Of a DNA stretch of 64,000 bases, positions 45,402-53,975 are shown in pieces; positions within the stretch are counted from its first letter, which is position 1, and each line of letters starts with the position of its first letter. The stretch covers positions 1 through 64,000 of the forward strand of contig NZ_JAYFUM010000009.1 of NCBI RefSeq assembly GCF_034929435.1. Reading direction: 5' to 3'. Source of the stretch: Arcicella rigui. Lineage in GTDB: Bacteria > Bacteroidota > Bacteroidia > Cytophagales > Spirosomataceae. Both the position numbers and the translations under genes were made by a program. A model generated the notes under the pieces. The model made no database searches and was not told where the DNA came from. It saw nothing but the letters and a program-made list of their open reading frames with translations.

Positions 45402-45439
45402 TTGAGTATTGAATCTGTACGTGGATGATTAATTTCTAA

Positions 45440-45484
45440 AAGAAAAGGGAATGATTCTTTACGCAAAGGTAAAAAATCATTCCC
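45440..45484 (-). terminator. Terminator after the DUF1080 gene
   Basis: GGGAATGATT (45447-45456) / AATCATTCCC (45475-45484), followed on the minus strand by a T-rich stretch. Confidence 0.7.
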
Positions 45485-45522
45485 AATATCTGATGCACAA
45501 AAATCAGCGAGTGTAATGAATA

Positions 45523-46293
45523 CTACAATTCTCTCACCCAAATATTACGATAGCTCACCAAGTTTCCGTGGTCTTGTAATGAAATTGGGCCTTTCACGTC
45601 ATGTACAGGATTGGTAGGTTGTCCGATATAATTAGTTACTCCTTGAATTTTTGTATGATTTTGTACTACAATACCATTTAAAATTACAGTTAAATAACCC
45701 GGTGTTTCGATACCACCATTGATAGTAAAGCGTGGAGCTGTATAGATAATATCATAAACATTCCATCCGCCCGGTTTTGTTACAGCATTTACCAAAGGAG
45801 CTGTTTGTTTATAGATTGAACCAGCCTGACCATTTCTATAAGTACGGTTTTGATATGAATTCAATACTTGAACTTCATAAATTCCGTTAAAGAAAATACC
45901 ACTGTTACCTTTTTGTTGTCCTTTTAACGTTTCAGGCTCATCAGGTGAACGCCATTCGATATGTAATTGACAATCGCCAAAGTGTTGCTTAGTTGAAATA
46001 TTACCTGTTCCTTTACCAACCGTTAAAATACCGTCAGCAACAGTCCATTTTGCTTCTGAACCATCTTTTGCAGACTCCCAACCTGTTAAAGTTTTTCCAT
46101 CAAACAATACAATCGCATCCGAAGGAACAGCACCCGGAGTTACTACTCTTACTTCTGGGTCCCAAAATTCAGTTGCTTCTGGTTTTTCTGGATTTTTCTT
46201 GTTAAAACGATAATCTTGAGCATTGGCTGAATTCATAGAATATACCGCCAAACTTAGGCTTAAACCCAAAATAAATTTCTTATTGATTGTCAT
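45523..46293 (-). CDS. DUF1080 (3-keto-disaccharide hydrolase-like) secreted protein
   Basis: 256 residues with signal peptide (cleavage after NSANAQ). The mature part has the DUF1080 concanavalin-like fold: IVLFDGKTLTGWESA, WTVADGILTVGKGTG, DCQLHIEWRSP, GNSGIFFNGIYEVQVLNSY, and QDHGNLVSYRNIWVREL. Family members act on 3-keto-glycosides or bind glycans. It is a likely periplasmic carbohydrate-active protein, single gene. Confidence 0.85.
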   Translation of the reverse strand: MTINKKFILGLSLSLAVYSMNSANAQDYRFNKKNPEKPEATEFWDPEVRVVTPGAVPSDAIVLFDGKTLTGWESAKDGSEAKWTVADGILTVGKGTGNISTKQHFGDCQLHIEWRSPDEPETLKGQQKGNSGIFFNGIYEVQVLNSYQNRTYRNGQAGSIYKQTAPLVNAVTKPGGWNVYDIIYTAPRFTINGGIETPGYLTVILNGIVVQNHTKIQGVTNYIGQPTNPVHDVKGPISLQDHGNLVSYRNIWVREL

Positions 46294-46404
46294 TGAATTA
46301 TAGTTTATGTTTATTTTAATTTTAATTTGCGAAAAATAAACTATTCTTATTTATCTTGCTTAAAAGCTATTGATAAGAATATTTTGCGAAATAATGATTT
46401 ATTT

Positions 46405-46926
46405 ATGAAAAATACTCAAAGAAATTGGATAAAATTAGCTTTTCTGTGTGGATTTATACTTTTTATTTCTAAAAACTACGGACAGCCAGCACCTACCAAT
46501 TTGGATATGAATACTTTACTAAAAGATAGAAAGATTCAATTTGTTAAGAGCCAATTACTTAAAGGATGGTCGATGCGAATGAACGGAAGTAATTTTTTCA
46601 TCGAGCGTGACAAAGAAATTTATTTACCACAAACAGCCTTAAAAAGTGTTGATACCAAAGCCAGCGTAGTGAGTAAAACCTTGGAAGGAAAAAAAGTGTT
46701 AATGATGAAGACCAAAGCTTACTTTATGATGACGGTTGAAAAAAAACTTCCTGACGATAAAGTAGCTATTCTAAAGCAAAGTACAAAAGGTGTATATCAA
46801 ACCGATAATTATACCATTATTGTTTGGCAAGAACACGGTTTTACGTACTCCACGCATACGATTCCAGAAAATTTAAAAGATGAGTTTCAAGCCATAGAAA
46901 CCCTCATTGGGGCGAATTGGCATTAA
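46405..46926 (+). CDS. Exported protein of unknown function
   Basis: 173 residues from ATG 46405 (MKNTQRNWIKLAFLCGFILF), with a signal peptide ending KNYGQ. An upstream TTG at 46327 would add 26 residues without support. Mature sequence is Lys/Met-rich with a repeated-looking LLKG...GSNFFIERD block. No family recognised. It is followed after 32 bases by the small membrane protein at 46959. Confidence 0.6.
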   Translation: MKNTQRNWIKLAFLCGFILFISKNYGQPAPTNLDMNTLLKDRKIQFVKSQLLKGWSMRMNGSNFFIERDKEIYLPQTALKSVDTKASVVSKTLEGKKVLMMKTKAYFMMTVEKKLPDDKVAILKQSTKGVYQTDNYTIIVWQEHGFTYSTHTIPENLKDEFQAIETLIGANWH

Positions 46927-46958
46927 ATAAGCGAAAACTAAACACAAAACTAACCAAT

Positions 46959-47354
46959 ATGAAACCAGATATTCCTAAAAAAGCACCCGGCCAAAAATTA
47001 GTGCAAAGAATGCCTTTACGCACTAAGTGGTTGCTTTGTGCTATTATCGGATTATTGTTATTTGGATTTGGGCTTTCTGTGGTAGGAACAGCCTCAAATT
47101 TAAAAGCTGACCCAACAGTACCATTTTTCAGATGGTTCATTTGGGGGCTTTACGGACTAATTATTACCAATTTAGGCTTAGTTTCTTTCGGGCAAGCCAT
47201 TCGCTTTAGAGTATTGATGGACATCAACAAGCGTTTTAGTCGTCACGAAAAAGACCTATCGAAACAATCTAAAAAAATTAATCAGTTGGGAGAAATCCTG
47301 AGAGGAAAAGAAGATAAAAAAAGTAAAAATACTGATAAAGAAAAGAAAGATTAA
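46959..47354 (+). CDS. Small two-helix membrane protein
   Basis: 131 residues from ATG 46959 (MKPDIPKKAPGQKLVQRMPL); a TTG at 46917 overlapping the previous gene is rejected. Two hydrophobic helices (about 25-45 and 59-78), then a strongly charged Lys-rich tail (GKEDKKSKNTDKEKK). Positive-inside topology would put both ends in the cytoplasm. No family recognised. Probably co-transcribed with the preceding gene. Confidence 0.65.
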   Translation: MKPDIPKKAPGQKLVQRMPLRTKWLLCAIIGLLLFGFGLSVVGTASNLKADPTVPFFRWFIWGLYGLIITNLGLVSFGQAIRFRVLMDINKRFSRHEKDLSKQSKKINQLGEILRGKEDKKSKNTDKEKKD

Positions 47355-47358
47355 AAGA

Positions 47359-47384
47359 AAACCTCGTCGGTATCGACGAGGTTT
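47359..47384. terminator. Bidirectional terminator
   Basis: 11-bp perfect GC-rich stem AAACCTCGTCG (47359-47369) / CGACGAGGTTT (47374-47384), 4-base loop, between convergent genes. Confidence 0.75.
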
Positions 47385-47410
47385 AAATCTCTTAGAAGAA
47401 ATTGTACAAA

Positions 47411-47566
47411 TTACTTCGCAGCCTTCGCAGCAAACTCAGCTTTAATTGCCTCAATATCCACCAATTTAATTTCAGGAGTTTGAGTCAAAAACTTAATTGC
47501 ATTGACTTTGTTAGTGGCTATAGCCTTGTTTCTTCTGTCTTTTCTTTTTAGTCTTGTAACAGCCAT
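47411..47566 (-). CDS. Small basic protein, possible ribosome-associated
   Basis: 51 residues from ATG 47566 (MAVTRLKRKDRRNKAIATNK), with in-frame ATGs at 47605 and 47623 as longer alternatives. The N-terminal half is strongly basic (RLKRKDRRNKA), the C-terminal half acidic-amphipathic (DIEAIKAEFAAKAAK). The sequence has the look of a conserved short Bacteroidota protein. Function not known; RNA or ribosome binding is inferred from charge only. Confidence 0.6.
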   Translation of the reverse strand: MAVTRLKRKDRRNKAIATNKVNAIKFLTQTPEIKLVDIEAIKAEFAAKAAK

Positions 47567-47755
47567 TGCGAACAGAGTTTTAAATTGAGGTGCAAAATTA
47601 GGCATAATATCTTTTTGAAACAAACTTCTTCCTAATTAATACTACATTAATTCGTTATCCTATATTTTCATACCTGTTTTAATACTCCATTCACGGCTCA
47701 AATCCACTTTCCGACAAGATACACTTCCTCAATTAGGTTTTTTGTAAATATATTC

Positions 47756-47763
47756 TATCTTTG
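47756..47763 (+). promoter_or_regulatory. -7 box upstream of dacB
   Basis: TATCTTTG matches TAnnTTTG and lies 35 bases before the ATG. No -33 element at the standard distance. Confidence 0.4.
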
Positions 47764-47797
47764 TATAGACTAATATTTCTAAAAGCTATTCTTTTCG

Positions 47798-49279
47798 ATG
47801 ATTTTATTTCTCTTAACATTCTTACATTTCCTTACTTTTCCAGCAACTACTGATTCTCTTGAGCGAAAGTCTTCACAAGAAAAACTTCAAAAACAGATTG
47901 AAATCTTGGCAAATTCACCATTCATGCAAAATGGTATGGTTGGTGTAAGTATCAAAGCTGTGAAATCTAACAAGACATTAATAGAATATAACGCCAATAA
48001 AAGCCTTGCTCCTGCTTCAACGTTAAAACTTATTTCATCGGCTACGGCTTTGGCAACTTTGGGCGAAGATTATACATATTCAACTAAAATAGAGTACAGT
48101 GGTCAAATTACAGATTCAGTATTAATTGGAAATATCATTATCAAAGGTTCTGGCGACCCTTCGCTTGGTAGTTGGCGACTCAAAAACAGTCTCAGTTACA
48201 AAGAATTATTTGAATCTTGGGCAAAAAAAATCAAAAGCTTAGGTATCAAGGAAATCAGAGGAAGAGTATTTGGTGACGGCAGTCTCTTTGATGAAAATGT
48301 ATTACCAGACACTTGGATTTGGTCGGATGTTGGTAACTATTTTGGTGCTGGTGCTTATGGTTTGAATATCCACGAAAATTTATTTCATGCTGTTTTTCGT
48401 CCGGGCAAGTACTTAGAAGCTGCGACTTTAGTAAAAACTGTTCCAGATTTGCCTTATTATCAAAAAATCAATCGAGTACTTACCGATAAAGCTCATACAG
48501 GCGACCAAGTAAATATTTATAGTACTCCTTATCAAGAATTTCTGGTAATGCAGGGTTATGTTCCTGCCGGCGATACTTTTTCAGTAAAAGGTTCTATTCC
48601 CGACCCTCCTTTACTGGCAGCTTATATTTTATCACAAAAAATAGAAGATTTAGGCATCAAAATCACAGAACTTCCTTTATCCTCTTTAGAAATCAATAAA
48701 CGAAAAATGGGAATTATGAACGGGAATCCGACTATGAATATCCTAACACATTATTCACCGCCTTTGAAAGAATTAGCAGCTTATTGTAATTTCAATAGTA
48801 TTAATCTTTATGCCGAATCTTTTCTGAAAACCTTTTCGGTCAATGCACGCTTTGGTAATACAACCCACGAAGCAGTAAAAGGCTTAAAACAAATTTGGAT
48901 GGGAAAAGGGCTTAATTTGAAAGGATTTAATATTAAAGATGGAAGTGGACTTTCGCCTTCAAACGGCATTACCGCCGCCAACATGACAGAGATTTTAACA
49001 GCCATGTACTCCGAAAAATCATTTAATGCTTTCTACGAATCTATTCCCATTGTAGGCGTTTCAGGAACAGTTGCTCACTTAGGGAAGAAATCAAACGCAG
49101 TTGGCAATGTAAGAGCTAAAAGTGGCTCAATTGAAGGAGTAAGAGCTTACGCAGGCTATTTTACAGCAAAAAATGGAGAACTGATGTGCTTTTCATTTAT
49201 GCTGAACAAGTATAATTCTGAATACAGTTCAGCCACTAAAGAATTAGAAAAACTAATAATTTTAATGACTGAAATGTAG
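47798..49279 (+). CDS. dacB: D-Ala-D-Ala carboxypeptidase/endopeptidase, PBP4 (DacB)
   Basis: 493 residues with N-terminal signal-like hydrophobic segment. Penicillin-binding motifs: S74-T-L-K77 (APASTLKLISSATAL), an SxN-type triad in NFNSINLYAESF, and KSGS in RAKSGSIEGVRAYAGYF. This is the class C PBP4 architecture with inserted domains. It trims or cleaves peptidoglycan cross-links in the periplasm. Single-gene unit. Confidence 0.9.
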   Translation: MILFLLTFLHFLTFPATTDSLERKSSQEKLQKQIEILANSPFMQNGMVGVSIKAVKSNKTLIEYNANKSLAPASTLKLISSATALATLGEDYTYSTKIEYSGQITDSVLIGNIIIKGSGDPSLGSWRLKNSLSYKELFESWAKKIKSLGIKEIRGRVFGDGSLFDENVLPDTWIWSDVGNYFGAGAYGLNIHENLFHAVFRPGKYLEAATLVKTVPDLPYYQKINRVLTDKAHTGDQVNIYSTPYQEFLVMQGYVPAGDTFSVKGSIPDPPLLAAYILSQKIEDLGIKITELPLSSLEINKRKMGIMNGNPTMNILTHYSPPLKELAAYCNFNSINLYAESFLKTFSVNARFGNTTHEAVKGLKQIWMGKGLNLKGFNIKDGSGLSPSNGITAANMTEILTAMYSEKSFNAFYESIPIVGVSGTVAHLGKKSNAVGNVRAKSGSIEGVRAYAGYFTAKNGELMCFSFMLNKYNSEYSSATKELEKLIILMTEM

Positions 49280-49349
49280 CCAATACCTTTTAAGCATTTT
49301 CAATAAAATTAAAGTCTGTAAATTATTTCCTTGAAAGTACTCGCTCAAA

Positions 49350-49382
49350 AATAATTCATCATTCAAAATTCACAACTCCAAC
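49350..49382. repeat. Short repeat arm, AATTCATCATTC family
   Basis: ATAATTCATCATTCAAAATT (49351-49370) is the reverse complement in style of the TTGAATTTTGAATT family. Single arm between dacB and the sugar transferase. Confidence 0.4.
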
Positions 49383-49386
49383 TTCA

Positions 49387-50775
49387 CTAATATGCCATAT
49401 CTTCACCTTTAATCATATTATAAACTGTCATGATAACAATTTTGCAGTCGAGCCATGGCGTCCAGTTCTCGATATACCAAATATCAAAAACAACACGTTT
49501 ACGCATTAAGCTGAAATCTTTTGTTTCGCCACGAAGTCCATTTACTTGAGCCCAGCCCGTAACGCCAGGTTTCACCCAGTTACGCACCGCATAATTATGA
49601 ATAAGTGCCTGACTTTCGATATTATGCTGAATGGCATGAGGTCTTGGCCCTACAACAGACATTGAACCCATCAGTACATTTATAAACTGAGGTAATTCAT
49701 CAAGATTTGTTTTTCTTAAAAATCTACCTATTTTAGTAATTCTTGGGTCATTCTCGGTGGTTTGTTGAAATTTACCATCTACTACTACTTTACTTTCAAC
49801 GTACATTGTTCTGAATTTCAAGCATCGAATAATTTCTTTGTTTCTCCCCCAACGTTCTTGAATAAAAAAGACATTTCCTTTAGATTCCAGTCTAATCAAA
49901 ATGGCGATGATTGGAAAAAGCCAAGAAAAAATCAATAAACAAACCAAAACACTAAAAGCAATATCAATAGTTCTCTTCACAATTCTCCAGTGTACTAAAT
50001 TTAAAGGTTCATCTCGAACGGTAATCATCGGGAAATTCCCAAACATTCCCATTTTAAATTTATTTGAACTAAAGCGGAAGTAATCAGGGATGATTCTGGT
50101 TCTGATAGCATTTTTCTCTCCAGCTGCGATTATCTTATCTAATTGTTGCTTGTTAAACTGCGGCATCGCTACCACAATTTCGTCGATATTGTTTTCAACA
50201 ATTACTTTATCTACTTCATCAAAATTACCTTTATACAAACCATTCAGGTATAAAGACTTGGTATCATCAATAAAACCAACAGGATTGTAGCCAAATTGAG
50301 TATTATTTTTTACAAAATCAAAAAACGAAACACCCATATCAGAGCTACCAACAATCAGTAGGTTTCTTATATTTTGACCTTTTCTTCTAAGTTGTTGAAA
50401 TATTTTTTTGAAGAGAAACTTCTTGAACGTCATCGCAACCAGCAAAATACCGCAGTACTTCACTACAAAACTTCTTGCGTTATCTTGGTCATTCAAGAAA
50501 AAGAAGAATACTACCAATACCAAAGCCTGTAAAGCTATGATTGGAATAAGCAACAAAAATTCATCAATGAATTTTAGTGTACGAAAATCATCATAAATCT
50601 GTATAATTTTACTTGAAAAGTACCAAATTGCTACTAATAAGATAAACACCTCCCTATCGTGGATATAACTATTTCGATGGCTGACGATTGATGTCAGATA
50701 AAACGAAATAAGCAAGACAATCACATCTGTTATTAATCTCAGATAATAATTTTCTCTTCCAAAGTAATCTTTCAT
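49387..50775 (-). CDS. Polyprenyl glycosyl-phosphotransferase (WcaJ-like), copy 1
   Basis: 462 residues. Four or five N-terminal membrane helices (about 10-130), a CoA_binding_3-like middle domain (LLIVGSSDMGVSFFDFVKNN), a further helix near 285, and a C-terminal sugar transferase domain with ERWGRNKEIIRCLKFRTM and TNLDELPQFINVLMGSMSVV, where the Asp-Glu pair is catalytic. It loads the first sugar phosphate onto undecaprenyl phosphate at the inner membrane. Paralogue of the next gene, with its own promoter. Confidence 0.92.
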   Translation of the reverse strand: MKDYFGRENYYLRLITDVIVLLISFYLTSIVSHRNSYIHDREVFILLVAIWYFSSKIIQIYDDFRTLKFIDEFLLLIPIIALQALVLVVFFFFLNDQDNARSFVVKYCGILLVAMTFKKFLFKKIFQQLRRKGQNIRNLLIVGSSDMGVSFFDFVKNNTQFGYNPVGFIDDTKSLYLNGLYKGNFDEVDKVIVENNIDEIVVAMPQFNKQQLDKIIAAGEKNAIRTRIIPDYFRFSSNKFKMGMFGNFPMITVRDEPLNLVHWRIVKRTIDIAFSVLVCLLIFSWLFPIIAILIRLESKGNVFFIQERWGRNKEIIRCLKFRTMYVESKVVVDGKFQQTTENDPRITKIGRFLRKTNLDELPQFINVLMGSMSVVGPRPHAIQHNIESQALIHNYAVRNWVKPGVTGWAQVNGLRGETKDFSLMRKRVVFDIWYIENWTPWLDCKIVIMTVYNMIKGEDMAY

Positions 50776-50814
50776 AAAATTCAGAATTAATGTGTTAAGC
50801 TAATACTAATCACA

Positions 50815-50846
50815 CAAATTTACTACCCGCTAAGTATCAGTACAAA
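50815..50846 (-). promoter_or_regulatory. Promoter for the first WcaJ-like gene
   Basis: On the minus strand TTTG (50846-50843), 20-base spacer, TAAATTTG (50822-50815), an exact Bacteroidota consensus. The box is 40 bases before the ATG. The gap 50776-51131 holds this promoter and the neighbouring terminator only. Confidence 0.65.
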
Positions 50847-51050
50847 CAAAAACTATTAAACGGTATCTTTTTGTAAAAAAAGGTACTTAATTAATCCAAT
50901 TTATTAAATTATAAATCAGAAACTACTTTTTTGGATTATATAAATAACACTTTATACATTGATTTCTCGGCTAACAGGTTCAAAAATAGATGACTTTCGT
51001 TTATTTACCAAAAAAGGACAGATAAAAATAAAAATATTACAATAAACAGT

Positions 51051-51094
51051 CATTAAAAAAAAAATGGCACAAAGATTAAATCATTGTGCCATTT
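51051..51094 (-). terminator. Terminator after the second WcaJ-like gene
   Basis: AAATGGCACAA (51062-51072) / TTGTGCCATTT (51084-51094), followed on the minus strand by a run of about ten T. It separates the two paralogous transferase genes into independent transcripts. Confidence 0.85.
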
Positions 51095-51131
51095 ATCTGA
51101 ATCGTTAAATATTTGAACTATAACAGGATTT

Positions 51132-52526
51132 CTAATAAGCCATCTCTTCTCCTTTAACCATATTGAAAACTGTCATAAATACAATTTTGAAATCAAGTCC
51201 TAAAGACCAGTTTTCGATATACCAAATATCATATTTTACTCTTTGTTCCATTTGTTCTATCGTTTTAGTCTCTCCTCTATAACCATTTACCTGAGCCCAA
51301 CCCGTAATTCCAGGTTTAATCCAGTGTCTTACCAAATAGCTATCCACTTCATCTTTTGTACGAATATTGTGTTCATGTGCATGCGGACGAGGCCCTACTA
51401 CGGACATATCACCTAAAAGTACATTAATAAACTGTGGCATCTCATCCAAGCTCGAAGAGCGAAGGAATTGTCCTAATCTTGTAATTCTTGGGTCATTTTG
51501 TGTTGCTTGGTTAAAAGTACCTTTTTCTGTTACATCTTTACTTTCGGGTTTCATTGACCTGAACTTGAAACACTTAAATTTTTTGTTATCCTTACCCCAG
51601 CGGTCTTGTCTAAAAAATACTGGGCCTTTTGAGTCCAACTTTATCAAAATAGCAATAATTGGGAATAACCAAGAAAACACAAATAAAAAGACTAAACTTG
51701 CAAACACTATATCAAAAACTCTTTTTACTAATCGCCAGTGGTACTCTTGCAACGGTTCGCTTCTGAAAGTTATTAAAGGATAATTCCCAAAGAACTTGAA
51801 CTGCAATCTACTTGGATAATAATTAATATAGCTTGGAACAATCTTCGTTCTAATCGCTCTATTTTCAGAAAGTATGAATACCTTTTCCATCATAGCTTTT
51901 GAAATTTCTTCCGTAGTAATGATGATTTCATCAATTTTGTAATCTTCATTCATATCAAGAAATTTCTTCAAATCGCCCAGATAAGTATTTCCTCCAAAAT
52001 CTACAACTTCTTCTTCTTTAGCAATAATACCAATTACTTTAAAACCATAATGCGGATTATTCTGAATTTGTGTAATGAGATTTGCTGTAATTTCATTGTA
52101 TCCAACAAAAACTACATTTTTGATGTTCCCTCCTTTTTGGCGATAGTACACCAGTAGTTTTTTAATTACATAATTCTTGATAACTAAAACAATTGTCAAA
52201 ATCATTACATACTTTACTACAAAAAGCCTTGAAGAATCATGCTGATCGAATATAAACAAAACTTGCCCAGCAATAATAGATTGAATTAATACATTTTGGA
52301 AGATTAAGAGGAGCTCACCTATGTACCTCTCTGTGCGAAAATCATCATAGGCATTCGACATTTTAGTAGAAAAATACCAACCAATAACTAAAAGTAACAA
52401 AAGAATAAAATCCGTTTTCTCAAAAGCTCCTTTTGTAAGCAATGTGGCGAGCATAAAAACACTAATGATTACAACAATATCTGTAAACAATTTGATGTAA
52501 CTAATTTTTCCAATACTTCGAGACAT
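51132..52526 (-). CDS. Polyprenyl glycosyl-phosphotransferase (WcaJ-like), copy 2
   Basis: 464 residues with the same architecture as copy 1: N-terminal helices, VVFVGYNEITANLITQIQNN nucleotide-fold segment, and C-terminal transferase with DRWGKDNKKFKCFKFRSM and SSSLDEMPQFINVLLGDMSV. The two differ throughout but align end to end, including the common C-terminus MVKGEEMAY / MIKGEDMAY. Tandem duplication suggests either a second glycan or a different initiating sugar. Confidence 0.92.
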   Translation of the reverse strand: MSRSIGKISYIKLFTDIVVIISVFMLATLLTKGAFEKTDFILLLLLVIGWYFSTKMSNAYDDFRTERYIGELLLIFQNVLIQSIIAGQVLFIFDQHDSSRLFVVKYVMILTIVLVIKNYVIKKLLVYYRQKGGNIKNVVFVGYNEITANLITQIQNNPHYGFKVIGIIAKEEEVVDFGGNTYLGDLKKFLDMNEDYKIDEIIITTEEISKAMMEKVFILSENRAIRTKIVPSYINYYPSRLQFKFFGNYPLITFRSEPLQEYHWRLVKRVFDIVFASLVFLFVFSWLFPIIAILIKLDSKGPVFFRQDRWGKDNKKFKCFKFRSMKPESKDVTEKGTFNQATQNDPRITRLGQFLRSSSLDEMPQFINVLLGDMSVVGPRPHAHEHNIRTKDEVDSYLVRHWIKPGITGWAQVNGYRGETKTIEQMEQRVKYDIWYIENWSLGLDFKIVFMTVFNMVKGEEMAY

Positions 52527-52671
52527 AATTATTTGTTTGTTTGTGTTAGTGAAGGAACGACAAAATCTTTACAAAAAACAAGTATTTATTAGGATAGTAA
52601 TATATCTACTGCCAAAAACTACCGTTTAATAAGATTAGGCTTCTTTCTGATAAATTTAGTTTAAAATGTTG

Positions 52672-52679
52672 TAATTTTG
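52672..52679 (+). promoter_or_regulatory. -7 box upstream of a 30-residue gene
   Basis: TAATTTTG matches TAnnTTTG and lies 51 bases before the small ORF ATG. The -33 element is not clear. Confidence 0.45.
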
Positions 52680-52730
52680 GGAAGGTTAATCAATAAAATT
52701 CAATCATCACACATCAAAAATTATAACATT

Positions 52731-52823
52731 ATGAGCAACGAATCTAAACACACACTTCAAATTTGGGGAAGAGTTACTCTTATCATTTTTTTATTAGCTA
52801 TTACTTATTTTGTAAATAATTAG
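52731..52823 (+). CDS. 30-residue single-helix membrane peptide
   Basis: ATG at 52731 to TAG at 52823. A polar N-terminus (MSNESKHTLQIWGR) is followed by one hydrophobic helix (VTLIIFLLAITYFV) and NN. It is flanked by a -7 box 51 bases upstream and a 13-bp-stem terminator 40 bases downstream, so it looks like an autonomous small transcription unit between divergent surface-polysaccharide genes. Family not recognised. It is too short for most gene finders. Toxin-like or membrane-regulatory roles are possible, not shown. Confidence 0.6.
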   Translation: MSNESKHTLQIWGRVTLIIFLLAITYFVNN

Positions 52824-52862
52824 TAGTTCGAAATACTAACTATTGTACATTAACTCTTCTTT

Positions 52863-52922
52863 AAAACCTTTACTGTTTTGACCTTTTATTCCAGAAAAAG
52901 TTGAATCAGTAAAGGTTTTTGT
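52863..52922 (+). terminator. Terminator after the small membrane peptide gene
   Basis: AAAACCTTTACTG (52863-52875) / CAGTAAAGGTTTT (52907-52919), 13-bp perfect stem, 31-base loop, followed by T residues. Confidence 0.65.
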
Positions 52923-52956
52923 TTTGAATACTCTGATTATAAAATTTCAAACCATA

Positions 52957-52996
52957 AAAAAACCTTGAGATATTCTACTGATTCCCAAGGCTTTTT
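52957..52996 (-). terminator. Terminator after rfbD
   Basis: AAAAAACCTTG (52957-52967) pairs with CAAGGCTTTTT (52986-52996) with one mismatch; T-tract on the minus strand. Confidence 0.65.
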
Positions 52997-53001
52997 ATGA
53001 A

Positions 53002-53877
53002 TTAGTTATTATCAATTTTCTTTAGAACCTCCAAGGCATCAATACAAGTCACTAAACTATCCCTCCAATAGGGAATATTAGCACCTATATTCTTTTTAAT
53101 TTTAGATTTATCCATTACCGAATAAGCAGGTCTAACGGCTTTAGTTGGATATTCTATTGTTTTTAAAGGCTTAACTTTTGTTGAATACCCCGCTAATTCA
53201 AAAATTGCCTTCGCAAAATCATACCAAGAAGTTACACCCTCATTACTATAATGATACAAACCATAGGCTTTACTTTCAGTTTGTATAATTTCTAATATAC
53301 AAGACGCTAAATCAACAGCGTAAGTTGGTGAGCCAACTTGGTCGATAATAATACCTAATTCTTCACGTTCTTTGCCCAAACGTAGCATAGTTTTCACAAA
53401 ATTATTTGCGAATTCTGAGTACAACCAACTCGTTCTGAGGATAAAATAATTATTAAGATTTTCAGCAATTACCTGTTCACCTTCCAATTTAGTTAGCCCA
53501 TAAACATTGATAGGGTTTGCAACATCCTCTTCTGCAAGAACTTTAGGCACATTGCCTTCAAAGACAAAATCTGTTGAAATATGAATTAAAACAGCTCCAT
53601 TTTCTGCACAAGCTAAAGCCAAATTTTCAGCTCCAGTTTTATTGATTAATCTGGATAATTCAATTTCATCTTCTGCCTTATCAACGGCTGTGTAGGCAGC
53701 ACAGTTAATTACATATTTAGGTTGGTATTCATAAAACAGCGTAGAGATGAGTTTATTGTCTAAAATATTACCTTGTTTCCTATCTAAATATATTAATTTA
53801 TCAAGTCCTTTTTGACAAGTTACTTTTTTTAGACATTGCCCTAATTGACCTTGTCCCCCAAAAACTAATACATTCAT
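53002..53877 (-). CDS. rfbD: dTDP-4-dehydrorhamnose reductase (RmlD)
   Basis: 291 residues, extended SDR. Cofactor motif GGQGQLGQ near residues 8-15, CAAYTAVDKAEDE, STDFVFEG, and the catalytic YGLTKLEGE (Y-x3-K). It reduces dTDP-4-keto-L-rhamnose to dTDP-L-rhamnose. The preceding enzymes RmlA, RmlB and RmlC are not in the window, so they must be encoded elsewhere or the enzyme has another substrate. End of the exopolysaccharide gene array on the minus strand. Confidence 0.88.
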   Translation of the reverse strand: MNVLVFGGQGQLGQCLKKVTCQKGLDKLIYLDRKQGNILDNKLISTLFYEYQPKYVINCAAYTAVDKAEDEIELSRLINKTGAENLALACAENGAVLIHISTDFVFEGNVPKVLAEEDVANPINVYGLTKLEGEQVIAENLNNYFILRTSWLYSEFANNFVKTMLRLGKEREELGIIIDQVGSPTYAVDLASCILEIIQTESKAYGLYHYSNEGVTSWYDFAKAIFELAGYSTKVKPLKTIEYPTKAVRPAYSVMDKSKIKKNIGANIPYWRDSLVTCIDALEVLKKIDNN

Positions 53878-53931
53878 ATTAATATTTTTTTACTAATTAT
53901 AACATCAATACTTCAAATTTACTTCTATGAC

Positions 53932-53971
53932 AAAAAGAGCCATCTTGGATAAAACCTCGATGACTCTTTTT
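53932..53971 (-). terminator. Terminator between UXS and rfbD
   Basis: AAAAAGAGCCATC (53932-53944) / GATGACTCTTTTT (53959-53971) with one mismatch, 14-base loop. Confidence 0.65.
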
Positions 53972-53975
53972 TATT

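Noticed and set aside
46917..46958. TTG-initiated extension of the small membrane protein
   Set aside because: Overlaps the end of the previous gene; ATG at 46959 gives a better N-terminus.
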